From Streptomyces xanthophaeus (lineage in GTDB: Bacteria; Actinomycetota; Actinomycetes; Streptomycetales; Streptomycetaceae), in contig NZ_CP076543.1 of assembly GCF_030440515.1 (NCBI RefSeq), positions 7,107,001 through 7,171,000 of the forward strand: DNA of 64,000 nucleotides, in the 5' to 3' direction. A program made the translations under genes and the position numbers. Below the pieces are notes generated by a model. That model searched no databases, was not told the DNA's origin, and saw nothing but the letters and a program-made list of their open reading frames with translations. Below are positions 25,473 to 34,605 of this stretch, one piece after another (the first letter of the stretch is position 1; each line of letters opens with the position of its first letter).

Positions 25473-26066
25473 ATGAGTGACCTGTTGCTGGTGAGGCACG
25501 GCGAGACCGCCTGGAGCGCGAACGGGCGCCACACGGGACGCACCGACCTGCCGCTCACCGCGAGCGGGGTCGAGGAGGCCATCTCGCTGGCCCCTTTCTT
25601 CCGGGACCGGCAGCCGGCCCTGGTCCTGACGAGCCCGCTGCGCCGGGCCGTCGCCACCGCCGAGCTCGCCGGGCTCACCGGCGGGCAGGCCGACCCCGAC
25701 CTGTACGAATGGGACTACGGCGGCTACGAAGGGGTCACCACCGCGGAGATCCAGGAGACCGTCCCGGACTGGTCCCTGTGGACCCATGGCGTTCCGCCCG
25801 GCGACGCCGAGCACCCCGGCGAGAGCGCCGCCCAGGTGGGCGCCCGCGCCGACCGGGCCCTGGACCGCGTCGCCCCCGTGCTCCGCGCGGACGGCGGCAA
25901 CGTGGTGCTCGTCGCCCACGGCCACTTCCTGCGCGTCCTCACCGCCCGCTACCTGCGGCTGGAGCCCGAGCACGGGCGGCTGTTCCTGCTGCGCACGGGC
26001 ACCGTCAGCGTGCTCTCCACGGAGCACGGCCTCCCGGTGATCGCCGGCTGGAACACCCGCCCCTGA
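25473..26066 (+). CDS. Histidine phosphatase (phosphoglycerate mutase-like, branch 1)
   Basis: A 197-residue protein with the catalytic LLLVRHGETAWSANGRHTG (RHG motif), the acid Glu region in LYEWDYGGYEGVTTAEIQ, and the second catalytic His in NVVLVAHGHFLRVLTARYL. It is a small acid phosphatase of the CobC/GpmB type; the substrate is unknown. The preceding gap of 69 bases holds promoters for both directions. Confidence 0.92.
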   Translation: MSDLLLVRHGETAWSANGRHTGRTDLPLTASGVEEAISLAPFFRDRQPALVLTSPLRRAVATAELAGLTGGQADPDLYEWDYGGYEGVTTAEIQETVPDWSLWTHGVPPGDAEHPGESAAQVGARADRALDRVAPVLRADGGNVVLVAHGHFLRVLTARYLRLEPEHGRLFLLRTGTVSVLSTEHGLPVIAGWNTRP

Positions 26067-26164
26067 CCGGAGCTCCGATCGCAGCTCCGGCCGAGGCCCG
26101 GACCCCGGCCCGACCGATGCCGCCTCGCCTCGCGCGGTGGTGCCGTCTGCGTGACCATTCGTAC

Positions 26165-27697
26165 ATGGGTCACGACTCCTACACGGACGACGGCAGTGCG
26201 GGCGCCGGACCGGAGGGCCTGGACGCGAGGCTCAAGGCCAACGCGATCGGATTCCTCGACGCGCTCGTCATCGGCCTGAACTCCACCTCACCCGCCTACT
26301 CCCTGGCCGCCGTCCTCGGGCCGATCGTGGCGCTGGTAGGCATCTACGCACCGGGCGTGATGCTGGCCTCCTTCGTCCCGATGCTGCTCATCGCCGCCGC
26401 GTTCTACTACCTCAACAAGGTCGACCAGGACTGCGGGACGACCTTCTCGTGGGTCACCCGGGCCATGGGACCGTGGGCCGGCTGGCTCGGCGGCTGGGCC
26501 ATCGCCATGACCGGCGTCCTCGTCATCGGCTCACTCGCGGACGTCGCCGTGCACTTCGGCCTGCTCGCCTTCGGACTCGACAGCTGGGCCGCCAACGCCT
26601 GGATCCGGCAGATCCTCACCGTCGTGGTGATCCTGGTCATGACCGGCATCTGCGTCATCGGCACCGAACTCTCGGCCCACCTCCAGGACATCCTCATCCT
26701 CGCCCAGGTCTTCTTCCTGCTGGCCTTCGCCGTGGTCGCCATCTACCGCGTCTACGCCGACACCAGCACCCTGGACTCGATCGAGCCGTCACTCAGCTGG
26801 CTCAACCCCTTCGGCGCGGGCGGCGCGGCCCTCACCGGCGGGCTGCTGCTCGGCGTGTTCATGTACTGGGGTTGGGAGTCCGCGGTCAACCTCACCGAGG
26901 AGGTGGAGAACTCCGCCACCGCACCGGGCAAGGCGGGCCTCTGGTCGACCGTGATCCTCCTGGTCACCTACCTGTCCGTGGGCTTCGCGGTCGTCGCCTA
27001 CGCGGGCACCGTCTACCTCGCCGAGAACGCGGCCGAGGAGGAGGCCATCTTCGCGGTCCTCGCCCACGAGGTCATGGGCGGCTGGGACTGGATGGTGCTC
27101 CTCGCCGTCTGCACCTCGGCGCTCGCCTCCACCCAGACCACGATCATCCCCGCCTCCCGCACCGCCCTGTCCATGGCCCGCCGGCACGCGCTGCCGCACC
27201 GCCTCGCCCACATCCACCCGAGGTTCCGCACCCCGGACGTGAGCACGTGGTGGGTGGCCGCCATCGCCATCGGCTGGTACCTCGTCGTCAACCAGATCAG
27301 CGAGAACGCGCTCCTGGACTCGCTCACCGCGCTCTCCCTGCTCATCGCCTTCTACTACGCGCTCACCGGCCTGGCCTGCGCCATCTACTACCGCCGCCAT
27401 CTCTTCGAGAACCTGCACAACTTCCTGCTGATCGGACTCGGCCCCGTGGTCGGAGCCGGCCTGCTGGCCTGGCTGCTGGTCGAGTCGATCGGCGACATGT
27501 CCGACCCGGAGAACTCCGCCAGCGGCGTCTCCTGGTTCGGGCTCGGCCCGCCGCTGGTCATCGGCATCGGCATCGCGCTCGTCGGCGTGGCCGTCATGTG
27601 CTTCTGGCGGATCCGGGACGGCAGGTTCTGGCAGGAGCGCCGCGGCGTCGTCGACCCGGAACTCGTCCATGCCGGGAAGCACCGGTCCATCTCCTAG
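26165..27697 (+). CDS. APC-family amino acid permease
   Basis: A 510-residue protein with twelve or more membrane helices, beginning MGHDSYTDDGSAGAGPEGLDARLKAN. The first helix carries the APC motif IGLNSTSPAYSLAAVLGP; DCGTTFSWVTRAMGPWAGWLGGWA and GWESAVNLTEEVENSATAPGKAG are also typical. It should import or exchange an amino acid or polyamine. The upstream in-frame extension to 25709 is non-coding shadow of the phosphatase gene. A universal stress protein gene follows after 10 bases, so they form an operon. Confidence 0.92.
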   Translation: MGHDSYTDDGSAGAGPEGLDARLKANAIGFLDALVIGLNSTSPAYSLAAVLGPIVALVGIYAPGVMLASFVPMLLIAAAFYYLNKVDQDCGTTFSWVTRAMGPWAGWLGGWAIAMTGVLVIGSLADVAVHFGLLAFGLDSWAANAWIRQILTVVVILVMTGICVIGTELSAHLQDILILAQVFFLLAFAVVAIYRVYADTSTLDSIEPSLSWLNPFGAGGAALTGGLLLGVFMYWGWESAVNLTEEVENSATAPGKAGLWSTVILLVTYLSVGFAVVAYAGTVYLAENAAEEEAIFAVLAHEVMGGWDWMVLLAVCTSALASTQTTIIPASRTALSMARRHALPHRLAHIHPRFRTPDVSTWWVAAIAIGWYLVVNQISENALLDSLTALSLLIAFYYALTGLACAIYYRRHLFENLHNFLLIGLGPVVGAGLLAWLLVESIGDMSDPENSASGVSWFGLGPPLVIGIGIALVGVAVMCFWRIRDGRFWQERRGVVDPELVHAGKHRSIS

Positions 27698-27707
27698 GGA
27701 GCCCCCG

Positions 27708-28133
27708 ATGTCCGTGGTCCTCGGATACGACGAATCACCCGGCGCGGAACGGGCCCTGGAAGTGGCGCTGGAGGTGGCCACGGCCTTCGGCGAGCCCCTC
27801 GTCCTCGTCTACGGCGCCGCCGCCCCGGGTGCCACCGGCGAGGAGTCCCGCGCCCACCGCGAAGCCGTCCGCCAGGCGGGCCGCAGTGCGCTGGCGCACG
27901 CCGTCGAGGAGGCCGACGCGGCCGGGGTGCCCTCCACGGTCGAGGTGGCCGACGAGAAACCCGCGCAGGCCCTGCTGGACGCCGCCGAACGCCACCGGGC
28001 CCGCGTCATCATCGTCGGCAGCTGGGGCGACAGCCCGATGCGCGGTGCGCTGCTCGGCTCCACCCCGCACAAGCTCCTGCACCTGTCGCCGATCCCGGTG
28101 CTGTGCGTACCGACCGGGCCGGAGGGCGCCTGA
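27708..28133 (+). CDS. Universal stress protein (UspA family)
   Basis: A 141-residue single-domain Usp protein. MSVVLGYDESPGAERALEVALEVA opens the fold; the ATP-binding motif is VIIVGSWGDSPMRGALLGSTPHKLLHLSPIPVLCVP, matching G2xG9G(S/T). ATG at 27708 has a strong AGGGAG ribosome site and lies 10 bases after the permease stop; the 13-codon longer frame is rejected. Usp-permease pairs are common, and Usp may modulate the transporter. Confidence 0.92.
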   Translation: MSVVLGYDESPGAERALEVALEVATAFGEPLVLVYGAAAPGATGEESRAHREAVRQAGRSALAHAVEEADAAGVPSTVEVADEKPAQALLDAAERHRARVIIVGSWGDSPMRGALLGSTPHKLLHLSPIPVLCVPTGPEGA

Positions 28134-28168
28134 ACAGCCGTGGTGCGACTGGGGCGGACGCCCTCCGG
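28119..28168. terminator. Inverted repeat at the convergent end of uspA and the antiporter gene
   Basis: CCGGAGGGCG at 28119-28128 and CGCCCTCCGG at 28159-28168 form a perfect 10-base inverted repeat with a 30-base loop. The left arm lies inside the last codons of the Usp gene. Position between convergent genes supports termination. Confidence 0.55.
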
Positions 28169-28185
28169 TCCCGGCGGCCCGCCCG

Positions 28186-29466
28186 TCAGGGCCCGGAGAG
28201 GGCGTTCTCGGGCTCGGCCTGCGCCGGAGCCCGGCCGCCCACCTCCTTCCCGGCGCGCAGCCGGGTCAGGGCCGGGCTGGTGATCGCCGTCGTCACCAGG
28301 GCCATCAGCACCAGCATCGTGAACAACTGCGGCCCGATGACGCCGAGTTCCAGACCGACGTTGAGCACCACCAGCTCGGTCAGCCCCCGGCAGTTCATCA
28401 GGGCGCCGATCGACAGGGCCTCCCGCCACGGTCTTCCGCACGCGCGCGCCGCTCCGGCCGCGCCGCCCCACTTGCCGAGGAAGGCGACGAAGAGGATCGC
28501 GGCCGTCCAGAGCCACAGTTCGGGCGAGGCCGTCAGGCCCCCGATGTCCGTGCGCAGCCCCGTGTGCACGAAGAACAGCGGCAGCAGCACGGGCACCGTG
28601 AACGCGCGCAGCCGGGCCGCCGAGGCCTCGATGCGCTGCCCGGTGCGCGGGGTGACCACCCCGAACAGGAACGCCCCGAACAGCGCGTGCACGCCGATCA
28701 GGTCGGTGGCCAGCGCGGACAGGCTCAGCCCGCTGAAGAGCGCCACCAGCACCGCAGCGTCGCCGGCCCGGTCGGCGCGGGCCGACCAGCGGGCCAGCAG
28801 CGGCCGTACCGCGTACAGCATCACCAGCGTGAAGGCCACGGCGAGTCCGGCCGTGGTGGCCGCCTCCATCGGGGACCCGGCCGTGGAGAGGGCCACCACC
28901 AGGGCCAGCAGGCACCACGCGACGACGTCGTCCACGGCCGCACAGGCCATGGCGAGGGCGCCGAGCGGAGTCCCGTACAGGCCCCGGTCGATGAGGATCC
29001 GGGCGAGGACCGGGAACGCGGTGATGGCCATGGCCACGGCCATGAACAGGGTGAACGGCATCCGGCCCACCCCCTCGGGGGCGAACCCGCCGTACATCGC
29101 GAGGGCGAGCAGTGCGCCCAGGGCCAGCGGCAGCAGCATGCCCGCCTGGCTCACCGCCACCGCGACCCGGGTGTGACCGCGCAGGCTTTTGAGGTCCAGC
29201 TCCAGCCCGACCAGGAACATGAAGGCGAGCAGCCCGAGCTGCCCGAGCACCGAGGTGTACGGGAGCACGGACGGCGGGAACAGCGCGTGCTGGGCCTGCG
29301 GCCAGAGCCAGCCCAGCAGCGAGGGGCCCAGCAGGATGCCGGTGGCGATCTCGCCCACCACCGGGGGCTGGCCGAACCGGCGGCAGACGGCGGCCCCCAC
29401 CTGACTGGCCAGGATCACCACCGGAACGGCGATCAGCAGGGCGGGCAGCGGGTCAACGGACGACAC
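28186..29466 (-). CDS. Cation/proton antiporter (CPA2, KefB/NhaS-like)
   Basis: A 426-residue protein of about twelve membrane helices. LGQLGLLAFMFLVGLELDLKSLRGH, ALAMACAAVDDVVAWCLLALVVA (with the ion-binding Asp pair) and GVHALFGAFLFGVVTPR are CPA2 hallmarks; there is no RCK or other soluble regulatory domain. The GTG start at 29466 overlaps the end of the flavin reductase gene by 14 bases, so it is translationally coupled to the halogenation genes. It may adjust pH or cations, or export the halogenated product; that is inference. It ends near a terminator-like repeat shared with uspA. Confidence 0.88.
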   Translation of the reverse strand: MSSVDPLPALLIAVPVVILASQVGAAVCRRFGQPPVVGEIATGILLGPSLLGWLWPQAQHALFPPSVLPYTSVLGQLGLLAFMFLVGLELDLKSLRGHTRVAVAVSQAGMLLPLALGALLALAMYGGFAPEGVGRMPFTLFMAVAMAITAFPVLARILIDRGLYGTPLGALAMACAAVDDVVAWCLLALVVALSTAGSPMEAATTAGLAVAFTLVMLYAVRPLLARWSARADRAGDAAVLVALFSGLSLSALATDLIGVHALFGAFLFGVVTPRTGQRIEASAARLRAFTVPVLLPLFFVHTGLRTDIGGLTASPELWLWTAAILFVAFLGKWGGAAGAARACGRPWREALSIGALMNCRGLTELVVLNVGLELGVIGPQLFTMLVLMALVTTAITSPALTRLRAGKEVGGRAPAQAEPENALSGP

Positions 29467-30085
29467 GGGTACCTCCTTCGGGCGCGGCGGGGCGCAGGGC
29501 CCCGGGCAGATCGCGGTGCGGGGCCGGCTGTGCGGCCGGCTGGGGAGCCGCGGCCGCCGCGGACCAGGGGGCGTAGCGGCGCAGCCCGTAGAGCAGCGGC
29601 TGCCGGTCGTCGCGCACGGTCACCCGCCGGACTTCGGCGAAGACGGCCGTGTGGTCCCCGAAGCCGACGGTTCTGACCACGGCGCAGTCCGCGACGGCGT
29701 GGGCGTCCGCCGTCAGGTGCGGTCCGCCCGCCCCCAGCGGCAGCCGCCACTCGACGCGGTCGAAGCGGTCGGGCGCCCCGGAGGCGAACAGGTCCGAGGT
29801 GCCGCGGGCCCGCTCGTGCAGCAGGTTGAGGGCGAAGTGGCCCTCGGCCAGCAGCACCGCGAGGGTCGGGCTCGCCGCCCGTATGCACACCACGAGCGTC
29901 GCCGGTTCGAGGGCGACGCTCGCGAGGGAGGTGCAGGTGAGGCCGTGCGGCACGGAATCCGAATCCAGGGTGGTGACGACGGACACCCCGGTCGGGAAGG
30001 CGGCCATGAAGGGACGGAGGTCCGCCGGCTGGACCCCGGCCGAATCGTCCGGTGCGGCGGGATGGGGCACGGAGCGGTGGGGCAT
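29453..30085 (-). CDS. Flavin reductase, likely partner of the halogenase
   Basis: A 210-residue flavin reductase-like (HpaC/SsuE-fold) protein: DLRPFMAAFPTGVSVVTTLDSDSVPHGLTCTSLASVALEPATLVVCIRAASPTLAVL, then FALNLLHERARGTSDLFAS and TVGFGDHTAVFAEVRRV. It would supply FADH2 to the tryptophan halogenase immediately upstream. ATG at 30085 has a strong AGGAG site; the longer frame from 30112 lacks one. The gap to the halogenase stop is 84 bases, and the downstream antiporter gene overlaps it. The C-terminal tail is Ala/Pro-rich. Confidence 0.9.
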   Translation of the reverse strand: MPHRSVPHPAAPDDSAGVQPADLRPFMAAFPTGVSVVTTLDSDSVPHGLTCTSLASVALEPATLVVCIRAASPTLAVLLAEGHFALNLLHERARGTSDLFASGAPDRFDRVEWRLPLGAGGPHLTADAHAVADCAVVRTVGFGDHTAVFAEVRRVTVRDDRQPLLYGLRRYAPWSAAAAAPQPAAQPAPHRDLPGALRPAAPEGGTRVVR

Positions 30086-30169
30086 GTCTGACTCCTGAGG
30101 TGGCTGAAGCAACTGCGGCCCGGCAGCCGGCGGGAGAGCCGTACTGCCGGGCCGTGGGAGCGGTGGGCC

Positions 30170-31771
30170 TTACGCGCCGTGCAGCTGGCGCAGGTAGTCG
30201 TAGGCACTGGGCAGCGTCTCCAGCAGGTTCTGCTGCTGGCGCTTGACCGCGTCGAAGAGGGGTTCGGCACTGGCCACCGAGTCCGGCCGGTGCGCCAGGG
30301 AGGGCAGCGGGGCGTCCGGCTCCAGGCCGAGGCCCGCGAAGATGCAGTAGTAGCTGCCGTTCGTCCAGAAGTTGCGGAACTCGGCCTCGAAGTTGCCGTA
30401 GTACGTCGACTCGTCGGTGATCGGCGAGTTGATGGGCAGGCCGGCCTTGTAGGCGGAGATCTTCTGCTGGATGTTGTCGGGGAGGGTCAGCTTCTTGTTG
30501 GCCTGCCAGAACGGCGTGTCGTTGCGCGGCGCGTAGAAGAAGTGCGCCTGGATGAAGTCGCGGGTGTCGTCGAACATCACCTCGATCTCGTGGTTGAAGC
30601 TGTTGATCAGACCGTCGTTGAAGGTCTTGTCCGGGAAGTGCTTGGCCAGCTGGTAGATCGCGGCGGTGATGAAGTAGATGCCCGTCGACTCCAGCGGCTC
30701 CAGGAAGCAGGAGGACAGGCCGATGCTGACGACATTCTTCACCCACGCCCGGCGGTTGCGGCCGACGCGGAAACGGATGTGGTTGAACTTCGTCACCTCG
30801 GGGTCCAGGCCCCACATGTCCGCGAACTCGCGGGTGGCGGTGTCCTGGTCGGTGAACTTGCTGGAGTACACGTAGCCGGTGCCGAAGCGCCCCAGCATGG
30901 GGATCTTCCAGGCCCAGCCGGACGACATGGCGATCGCCGAGGTGTACGGCTCCACGCCGTTCGCCTCGTCGTCGTGCGGGACGGCCGTCGCCACCGCGCT
31001 GTCGCACAGCAGGTGGTCGCTCATGTCGATGAAGGGCTCCTCCATCGCCTGGTTGATGAGCAGGCCGCGGAAGCCCGAGCAGTCCACGAACAGGTCGGCG
31101 TCCAGGGCCAGTCCGCCCTTGGTGTGCAGGGTGGTCACGTAGCCGCGCTCGTCCTGCTCGACCCGCACCATCTCGTCCTGCACGTGGTTCACGCCCTGCT
31201 TCTCGGTGCTGAACCGGCGCAGGAAGTCGGCCACCAGCTGGGCGTCGAAGTGCCAGGCGTACCGGGTGGCCGGCCGGCCGTCGAGCCAGCGCGGGGCCTT
31301 CATCGCGTCCATCACCGGGGGCTCGCGGAAGCAGGCGTAGTCGAACGGCTCGGTGGTGCGGCCCTCGTACTTCCGCTTGAACCAGTAGTGCGACAGCGGG
31401 GTCTGGTCGTAGTCGGGGAGCAGCCCGAACGGGTGGTAGAAGTGGTCCGGACCGCCGCCCGGCAGCTCGCGGGCCGTCGACTCGCCCTGCCCGTCGGTCC
31501 GCCAGTTGACGAAGCGCACGGCCATCTTGAAGCTCGCGTTGCACTCCCGCATCCACTCGTCCTCGGCGATGCCCAGGTAGTCGAAGAACGAGCGCTGCAG
31601 GTTGGGCACGGTGGCCTCGCCGACACCGATGCGCGGGATCGTCGGCGCTTCGAGCACGGTGATGTCGACCGTTCCCTGCAGCGCCTTTCCGAGGTATGCG
31701 GCCGTCATCCAGCCGGCCGTGCCGCCGCCCAGGATGACGACCTTCTGAAGCCGGGTGTCGCTGCTGGTCAT
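30170..31771 (-). CDS. FADH2-dependent tryptophan halogenase (RebH/Thal-like)
   Basis: A 533-residue halogenase. The FAD motif [21 protein letters not shown], the catalytic Lys82 in [15 protein letters not shown], the family marker GWAWKIP at 285-291, and Glu358 in [15 protein letters not shown] all match flavin-dependent tryptophan halogenases. It would chlorinate free L-Trp using FADH2 from the reductase encoded downstream, chloride and oxygen. The sequence resembles the RebH (7-) and Thal (6-) group and not PyrH (5-); 6- versus 7-regiochemistry cannot be decided by eye. A 6-chloro product would fit the inferred chloroindole. It is divergent from the SARP gene; tandem repeats lie between. 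Confidence 0.96.
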   Translation of the reverse strand: MTSSDTRLQKVVILGGGTAGWMTAAYLGKALQGTVDITVLEAPTIPRIGVGEATVPNLQRSFFDYLGIAEDEWMRECNASFKMAVRFVNWRTDGQGESTARELPGGGPDHFYHPFGLLPDYDQTPLSHYWFKRKYEGRTTEPFDYACFREPPVMDAMKAPRWLDGRPATRYAWHFDAQLVADFLRRFSTEKQGVNHVQDEMVRVEQDERGYVTTLHTKGGLALDADLFVDCSGFRGLLINQAMEEPFIDMSDHLLCDSAVATAVPHDDEANGVEPYTSAIAMSSGWAWKIPMLGRFGTGYVYSSKFTDQDTATREFADMWGLDPEVTKFNHIRFRVGRNRRAWVKNVVSIGLSSCFLEPLESTGIYFITAAIYQLAKHFPDKTFNDGLINSFNHEIEVMFDDTRDFIQAHFFYAPRNDTPFWQANKKLTLPDNIQQKISAYKAGLPINSPITDESTYYGNFEAEFRNFWTNGSYYCIFAGLGLEPDAPLPSLAHRPDSVASAEPLFDAVKRQQQNLLETLPSAYDYLRQLHGA

Positions 31772-31863
31772 GAAACAGCCCTCATTTCGGATTCGGCGGT
31801 TCGGGTGGTCGTGCTCATCAGTGTCGAAAAACGCCCTATCACCGCTCTACACAGCTCGGATCC

Positions 31864-31885
31864 GGCCGTTGTAGGGCCGTTGTAG
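31864..31885. promoter_or_regulatory. Tandem 11-base repeats, candidate SARP binding site
   Basis: GGCCGTTGTAG occurs at 31864-31874 and again, exactly, at 31875-31885. SARP activators bind direct heptamer repeats with 11-base periodicity on one helix face just upstream of the -10. The repeat sits between the divergent halogenase and SARP genes (174-base gap), so it could serve either. A related pair precedes the MFS gene. Confidence 0.65.
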
Positions 31886-31945
31886 ACCCCCCGGACACAC
31901 TCCTCGCAGGCAGAGCGGCAGGCTGAAAACCACCGGGAGGACGCG

Positions 31946-32965
31946 ATGACCACCGCAGCGAACGGGACGGCGGGGCCGGCGGTACGGGTCCGCTTCCTGG
32001 GCGACTTCGAGCTGACCGTCAACGGCACCCCCGTCCAGCGCTGGCGGGCCGGCAAGGCCCGTGGCCTGTTCCAGTACCTCGTGGTCCACCGCGGCCAGAT
32101 GCTCACCCGCGACCGGCTCTACGCCTCCCTGTGGCCAGGCGCCGACGCCGCCGCGGGCAGCTCCCTGAAGGTCGCCGCCCACGCACTGCGCCGGGTGCTC
32201 GACGCCCACCCCGACCGCCCCGGCGACTCCGGGATCCGGCTGGTCTACCGGGACTTCGGCTACGTCCTGCACATCACCGGGCTGTGGTCCGACCTCGACC
32301 GCTTCCAGGAACTGGTGCACACCGGCCTGCGCGCCGCAGCGGCCGGCGACGCCCCGCTCGCCCGCACCCGGCTGCGGGCGGCGATCGGTCTCTACGGCGG
32401 CGAGTTCCTGCGCGGCGAGAGCGCCGACTGGGTCGTCGAACAGCGCGAGTACCTCAGGGCGCTCGCGCTGCGGGCCCTGGGAGTGCTGCGCGCCGACGCC
32501 GAGGCGCGCGAGGACTTCGTGGAGCTGATCGAGGTCTGCAAGCGCACCCTGGAGATCGACCGCCACCACGAGGAGACCTACCGCGCGCTGATGGCCGCGC
32601 ACGGCCGGCGCGGTGAACTCGCCTGCGTCCGGCGCTGGTACGAACTGTGCGCCCGCCGGATGCGCGACGAGCTGGCCGTGGCACCCGGCCACGAGACCCA
32701 GCGGCTGCTGGATGCCCTGATCCCGGCCGCGGCGCGCGCCCGGGCCGCCTCCGCCCCCGCCCCCGTCTCCGCCGTGACCGGAGCCCCGCCCGCCACCGTC
32801 CGCGCGCTGCGTCCGGCGGCGCGCCGGGCCGGGACTCCCGCCGGCACCCCCGCCTGGAGCCCGGACGCCCGTACGACCGCCCTGGCCCGCCCCGTGCGGC
32901 GGGCCAGGCCCGACAACCGGGCCGCGGCCGCCCTGGCGCGCGCGGCCGACCAGGCGACCGCGTGA
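31946..32965 (+). CDS. SARP-family pathway activator (AfsR/RedD-type)
   Basis: A 339-residue regulator with an OmpR-like winged helix (VRFLGDFELTVNGTPVQRWRAGKARGLFQYLVVHRGQMLTRDRLYASLWPG, about 13-105) and a BTAD domain (about 112-255; DLDRFQELVHTGLRAAAAGD, LYGGEFLRGESADWVVEQREYL, RHHEETYRALMAAHGRRGELACVRRWYELC). The last 80 residues are a disordered Ala/Pro/Arg-rich tail. It lacks the NB-ARC/TPR part of AfsR, fitting a cluster-specific activator. ATG at 31946 has GGGAGGA. It is the first gene of a co-directional block that runs to 42721, 56 bases before the aldehyde dehydrogenase. Confidence 0.93.
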   Translation: MTTAANGTAGPAVRVRFLGDFELTVNGTPVQRWRAGKARGLFQYLVVHRGQMLTRDRLYASLWPGADAAAGSSLKVAAHALRRVLDAHPDRPGDSGIRLVYRDFGYVLHITGLWSDLDRFQELVHTGLRAAAAGDAPLARTRLRAAIGLYGGEFLRGESADWVVEQREYLRALALRALGVLRADAEAREDFVELIEVCKRTLEIDRHHEETYRALMAAHGRRGELACVRRWYELCARRMRDELAVAPGHETQRLLDALIPAAARARAASAPAPVSAVTGAPPATVRALRPAARRAGTPAGTPAWSPDARTTALARPVRRARPDNRAAAALARAADQATA

Positions 32966-33021
32966 CACCGACCCAGCTGTTCAGCGAGCCCGTGATCCCG
33001 TGACCCAGTGAGGACCCCACC

Positions 33022-34605
33022 GTGACCGTGCTGACCGTGCCGACCGAGCCACAGGACTCCAGACCCGCCGGGGCCGAGACCGACGCGGCCCCCCTGCCGC
33101 CCCGTTACACCGACCAGTGGATCGGCGGCGCCTGGGTGGCCTCCGACGCCGACGGCCGCCTGGTCGTCACCGACCCCGCCACCGAGCGCGCCCTGGCCAC
33201 CGTGGCCGCGGGCACCGCCCGGGACGCCGACCTCGCCGCGCGCGCCGCGGCGGCCGCCTTCCCGCGCTGGGCCGCCACGCCGGTGCGTGAACGCACGGCC
33301 CTGCTCCGCCGGGTCGTCGAGGCCATGGAGGTCCGCGCCGACCGCTTCGCCGAGACCATCACCGCCGAGGTCGGGGCGCCCGCCCGGATGGCCCGCCAGA
33401 CCCATGTCGGGCTCTCCCTCGGCATGGCGGCGCACTGCGTCGAGACCGCCGCCTCCTACGCCTTCGAGGAGCGCGTCGGCCATTCGCTCGTCGTGCGCGA
33501 GGCCGCCGGGGTGGCCGCCTGCATCACCCCGTGGAACACCCCGCTGCTGCTCACCGTGCAGAAGATCCTCCCCGCGCTCGCGGCCGGCTGCACGGTCGTG
33601 CACAAGCCGAGCGAGATCACCCCGCTGCACGCCCGGCTGCTCGCCGAGGCGATCGCCGAGGCCGATCTGCCGCCCGGCGTCTTCAACATGGTCGTCGGCA
33701 CCGGCGCCGCCGTCGGCACCGCGCTCGTCACCCACCCGCTGATCGACGTGGTCTCCCTGACCGGTTCCACCCGGGCCGGCCGCGAGGTCTCCGCGCTCGG
33801 CGCCGACACCGTCAAGCGCGTGCACCTCGAACTCGGCGGGAAGAACGCGAGCCTCGTCCTCGACGACGCCGACCTGGCCGCTTCCGTGGCCGCCACCGTC
33901 GACCAGATGCTCTTCAACACGGGCCAGACCTGCCTGCAGTGGAGCCGGCTGCTGGTACCGAGGGACCGGCAGGACGAGGCCGTACGGCTCGCCGGCGAGG
34001 CCATGGCCGGGTACGTGACCGGCGACCCGCGCGACCCCGCGACCGACCTCGGCCCCCTGGTCTCCGCCGCCGCGCACGCCCGCGTCACGGACCACATCAG
34101 GCGCGGCATCGACGAGGGCGCCGGCCGGCTGGTCCGCGGCGGCCCCGACCGGCCCGCCGGCCTGGACACCGGCTACTACGTCCAGCCGACGATCTTCGCG
34201 GACGTGGACCCGCTGAGCACGATCGGCCAGGAGGAGATCTTCGGGCCGGTGCTCTCGGTCATCCCCTACGACGACGAGGACCAGGCGGTCCGGATCGTCA
34301 ACGGGACCCGCTACGGGCTGCACGGCGCGGTCTGGTCCGGCGACGGCGCCCGCGCCGAACGGACGGCCCGGCGCTTCCGGTCCGGCCTGGTCGACGTGAA
34401 CGGCGGCCAGTTCAACCCGGCCGCCCCGTTCGGCGGGTTCAAGCAGTCCGGGATCGGGCGCGAATGCGGCGCCGCCGGGCTGGAGGCCTTCCTGGAGACC
34501 AAGTCGATGCAGCTCCCGCAGGGCACGGGAGGCCAGGTGGTCGGCCCGCGCCTGCGGGCCACCGCGGCCGCCCGCCCGGCGGACACCGAGAGGAACGACG
34601 GATGA
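33022..34605 (+). CDS. Aldehyde dehydrogenase (NAD(P)-dependent)
   Basis: A 527-residue ALDH beginning with GTG at 33022 after GTGAGGA. It shows the cofactor loop [12 protein letters not shown], the general-base Glu in [13 protein letters not shown], the nucleophile Cys in [16 protein letters not shown], and [13 protein letters not shown] plus the C-terminal [14 protein letters not shown]. Being inside the cluster it probably oxidises a pathway aldehyde; a chloroindole-3-carbaldehyde released by the threonine aldolase is the candidate. Its stop overlaps the A-PCP start by four bases (ATGA). The substrate is an inference from gene content. Confidence 0.93.
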   Translation: MTVLTVPTEPQDSRPAGAETDAAPLPPRYTDQWIGGAWVASDADGRLVVTDPATERALATVAAGTARDADLAARAAAAAFPRWAATPVRERTALLRRVVEAMEVRADRFAETITAEVGAPARMARQTHVGLSLGMAAHCVETAASYAFEERVGHSLVVREAAGVAACITPWNTPLLLTVQKILPALAAGCTVVHKPSEITPLHARLLAEAIAEADLPPGVFNMVVGTGAAVGTALVTHPLIDVVSLTGSTRAGREVSALGADTVKRVHLELGGKNASLVLDDADLAASVAATVDQMLFNTGQTCLQWSRLLVPRDRQDEAVRLAGEAMAGYVTGDPRDPATDLGPLVSAAAHARVTDHIRRGIDEGAGRLVRGGPDRPAGLDTGYYVQPTIFADVDPLSTIGQEEIFGPVLSVIPYDDEDQAVRIVNGTRYGLHGAVWSGDGARAERTARRFRSGLVDVNGGQFNPAAPFGGFKQSGIGRECGAAGLEAFLETKSMQLPQGTGGQVVGPRLRATAAARPADTERNDG

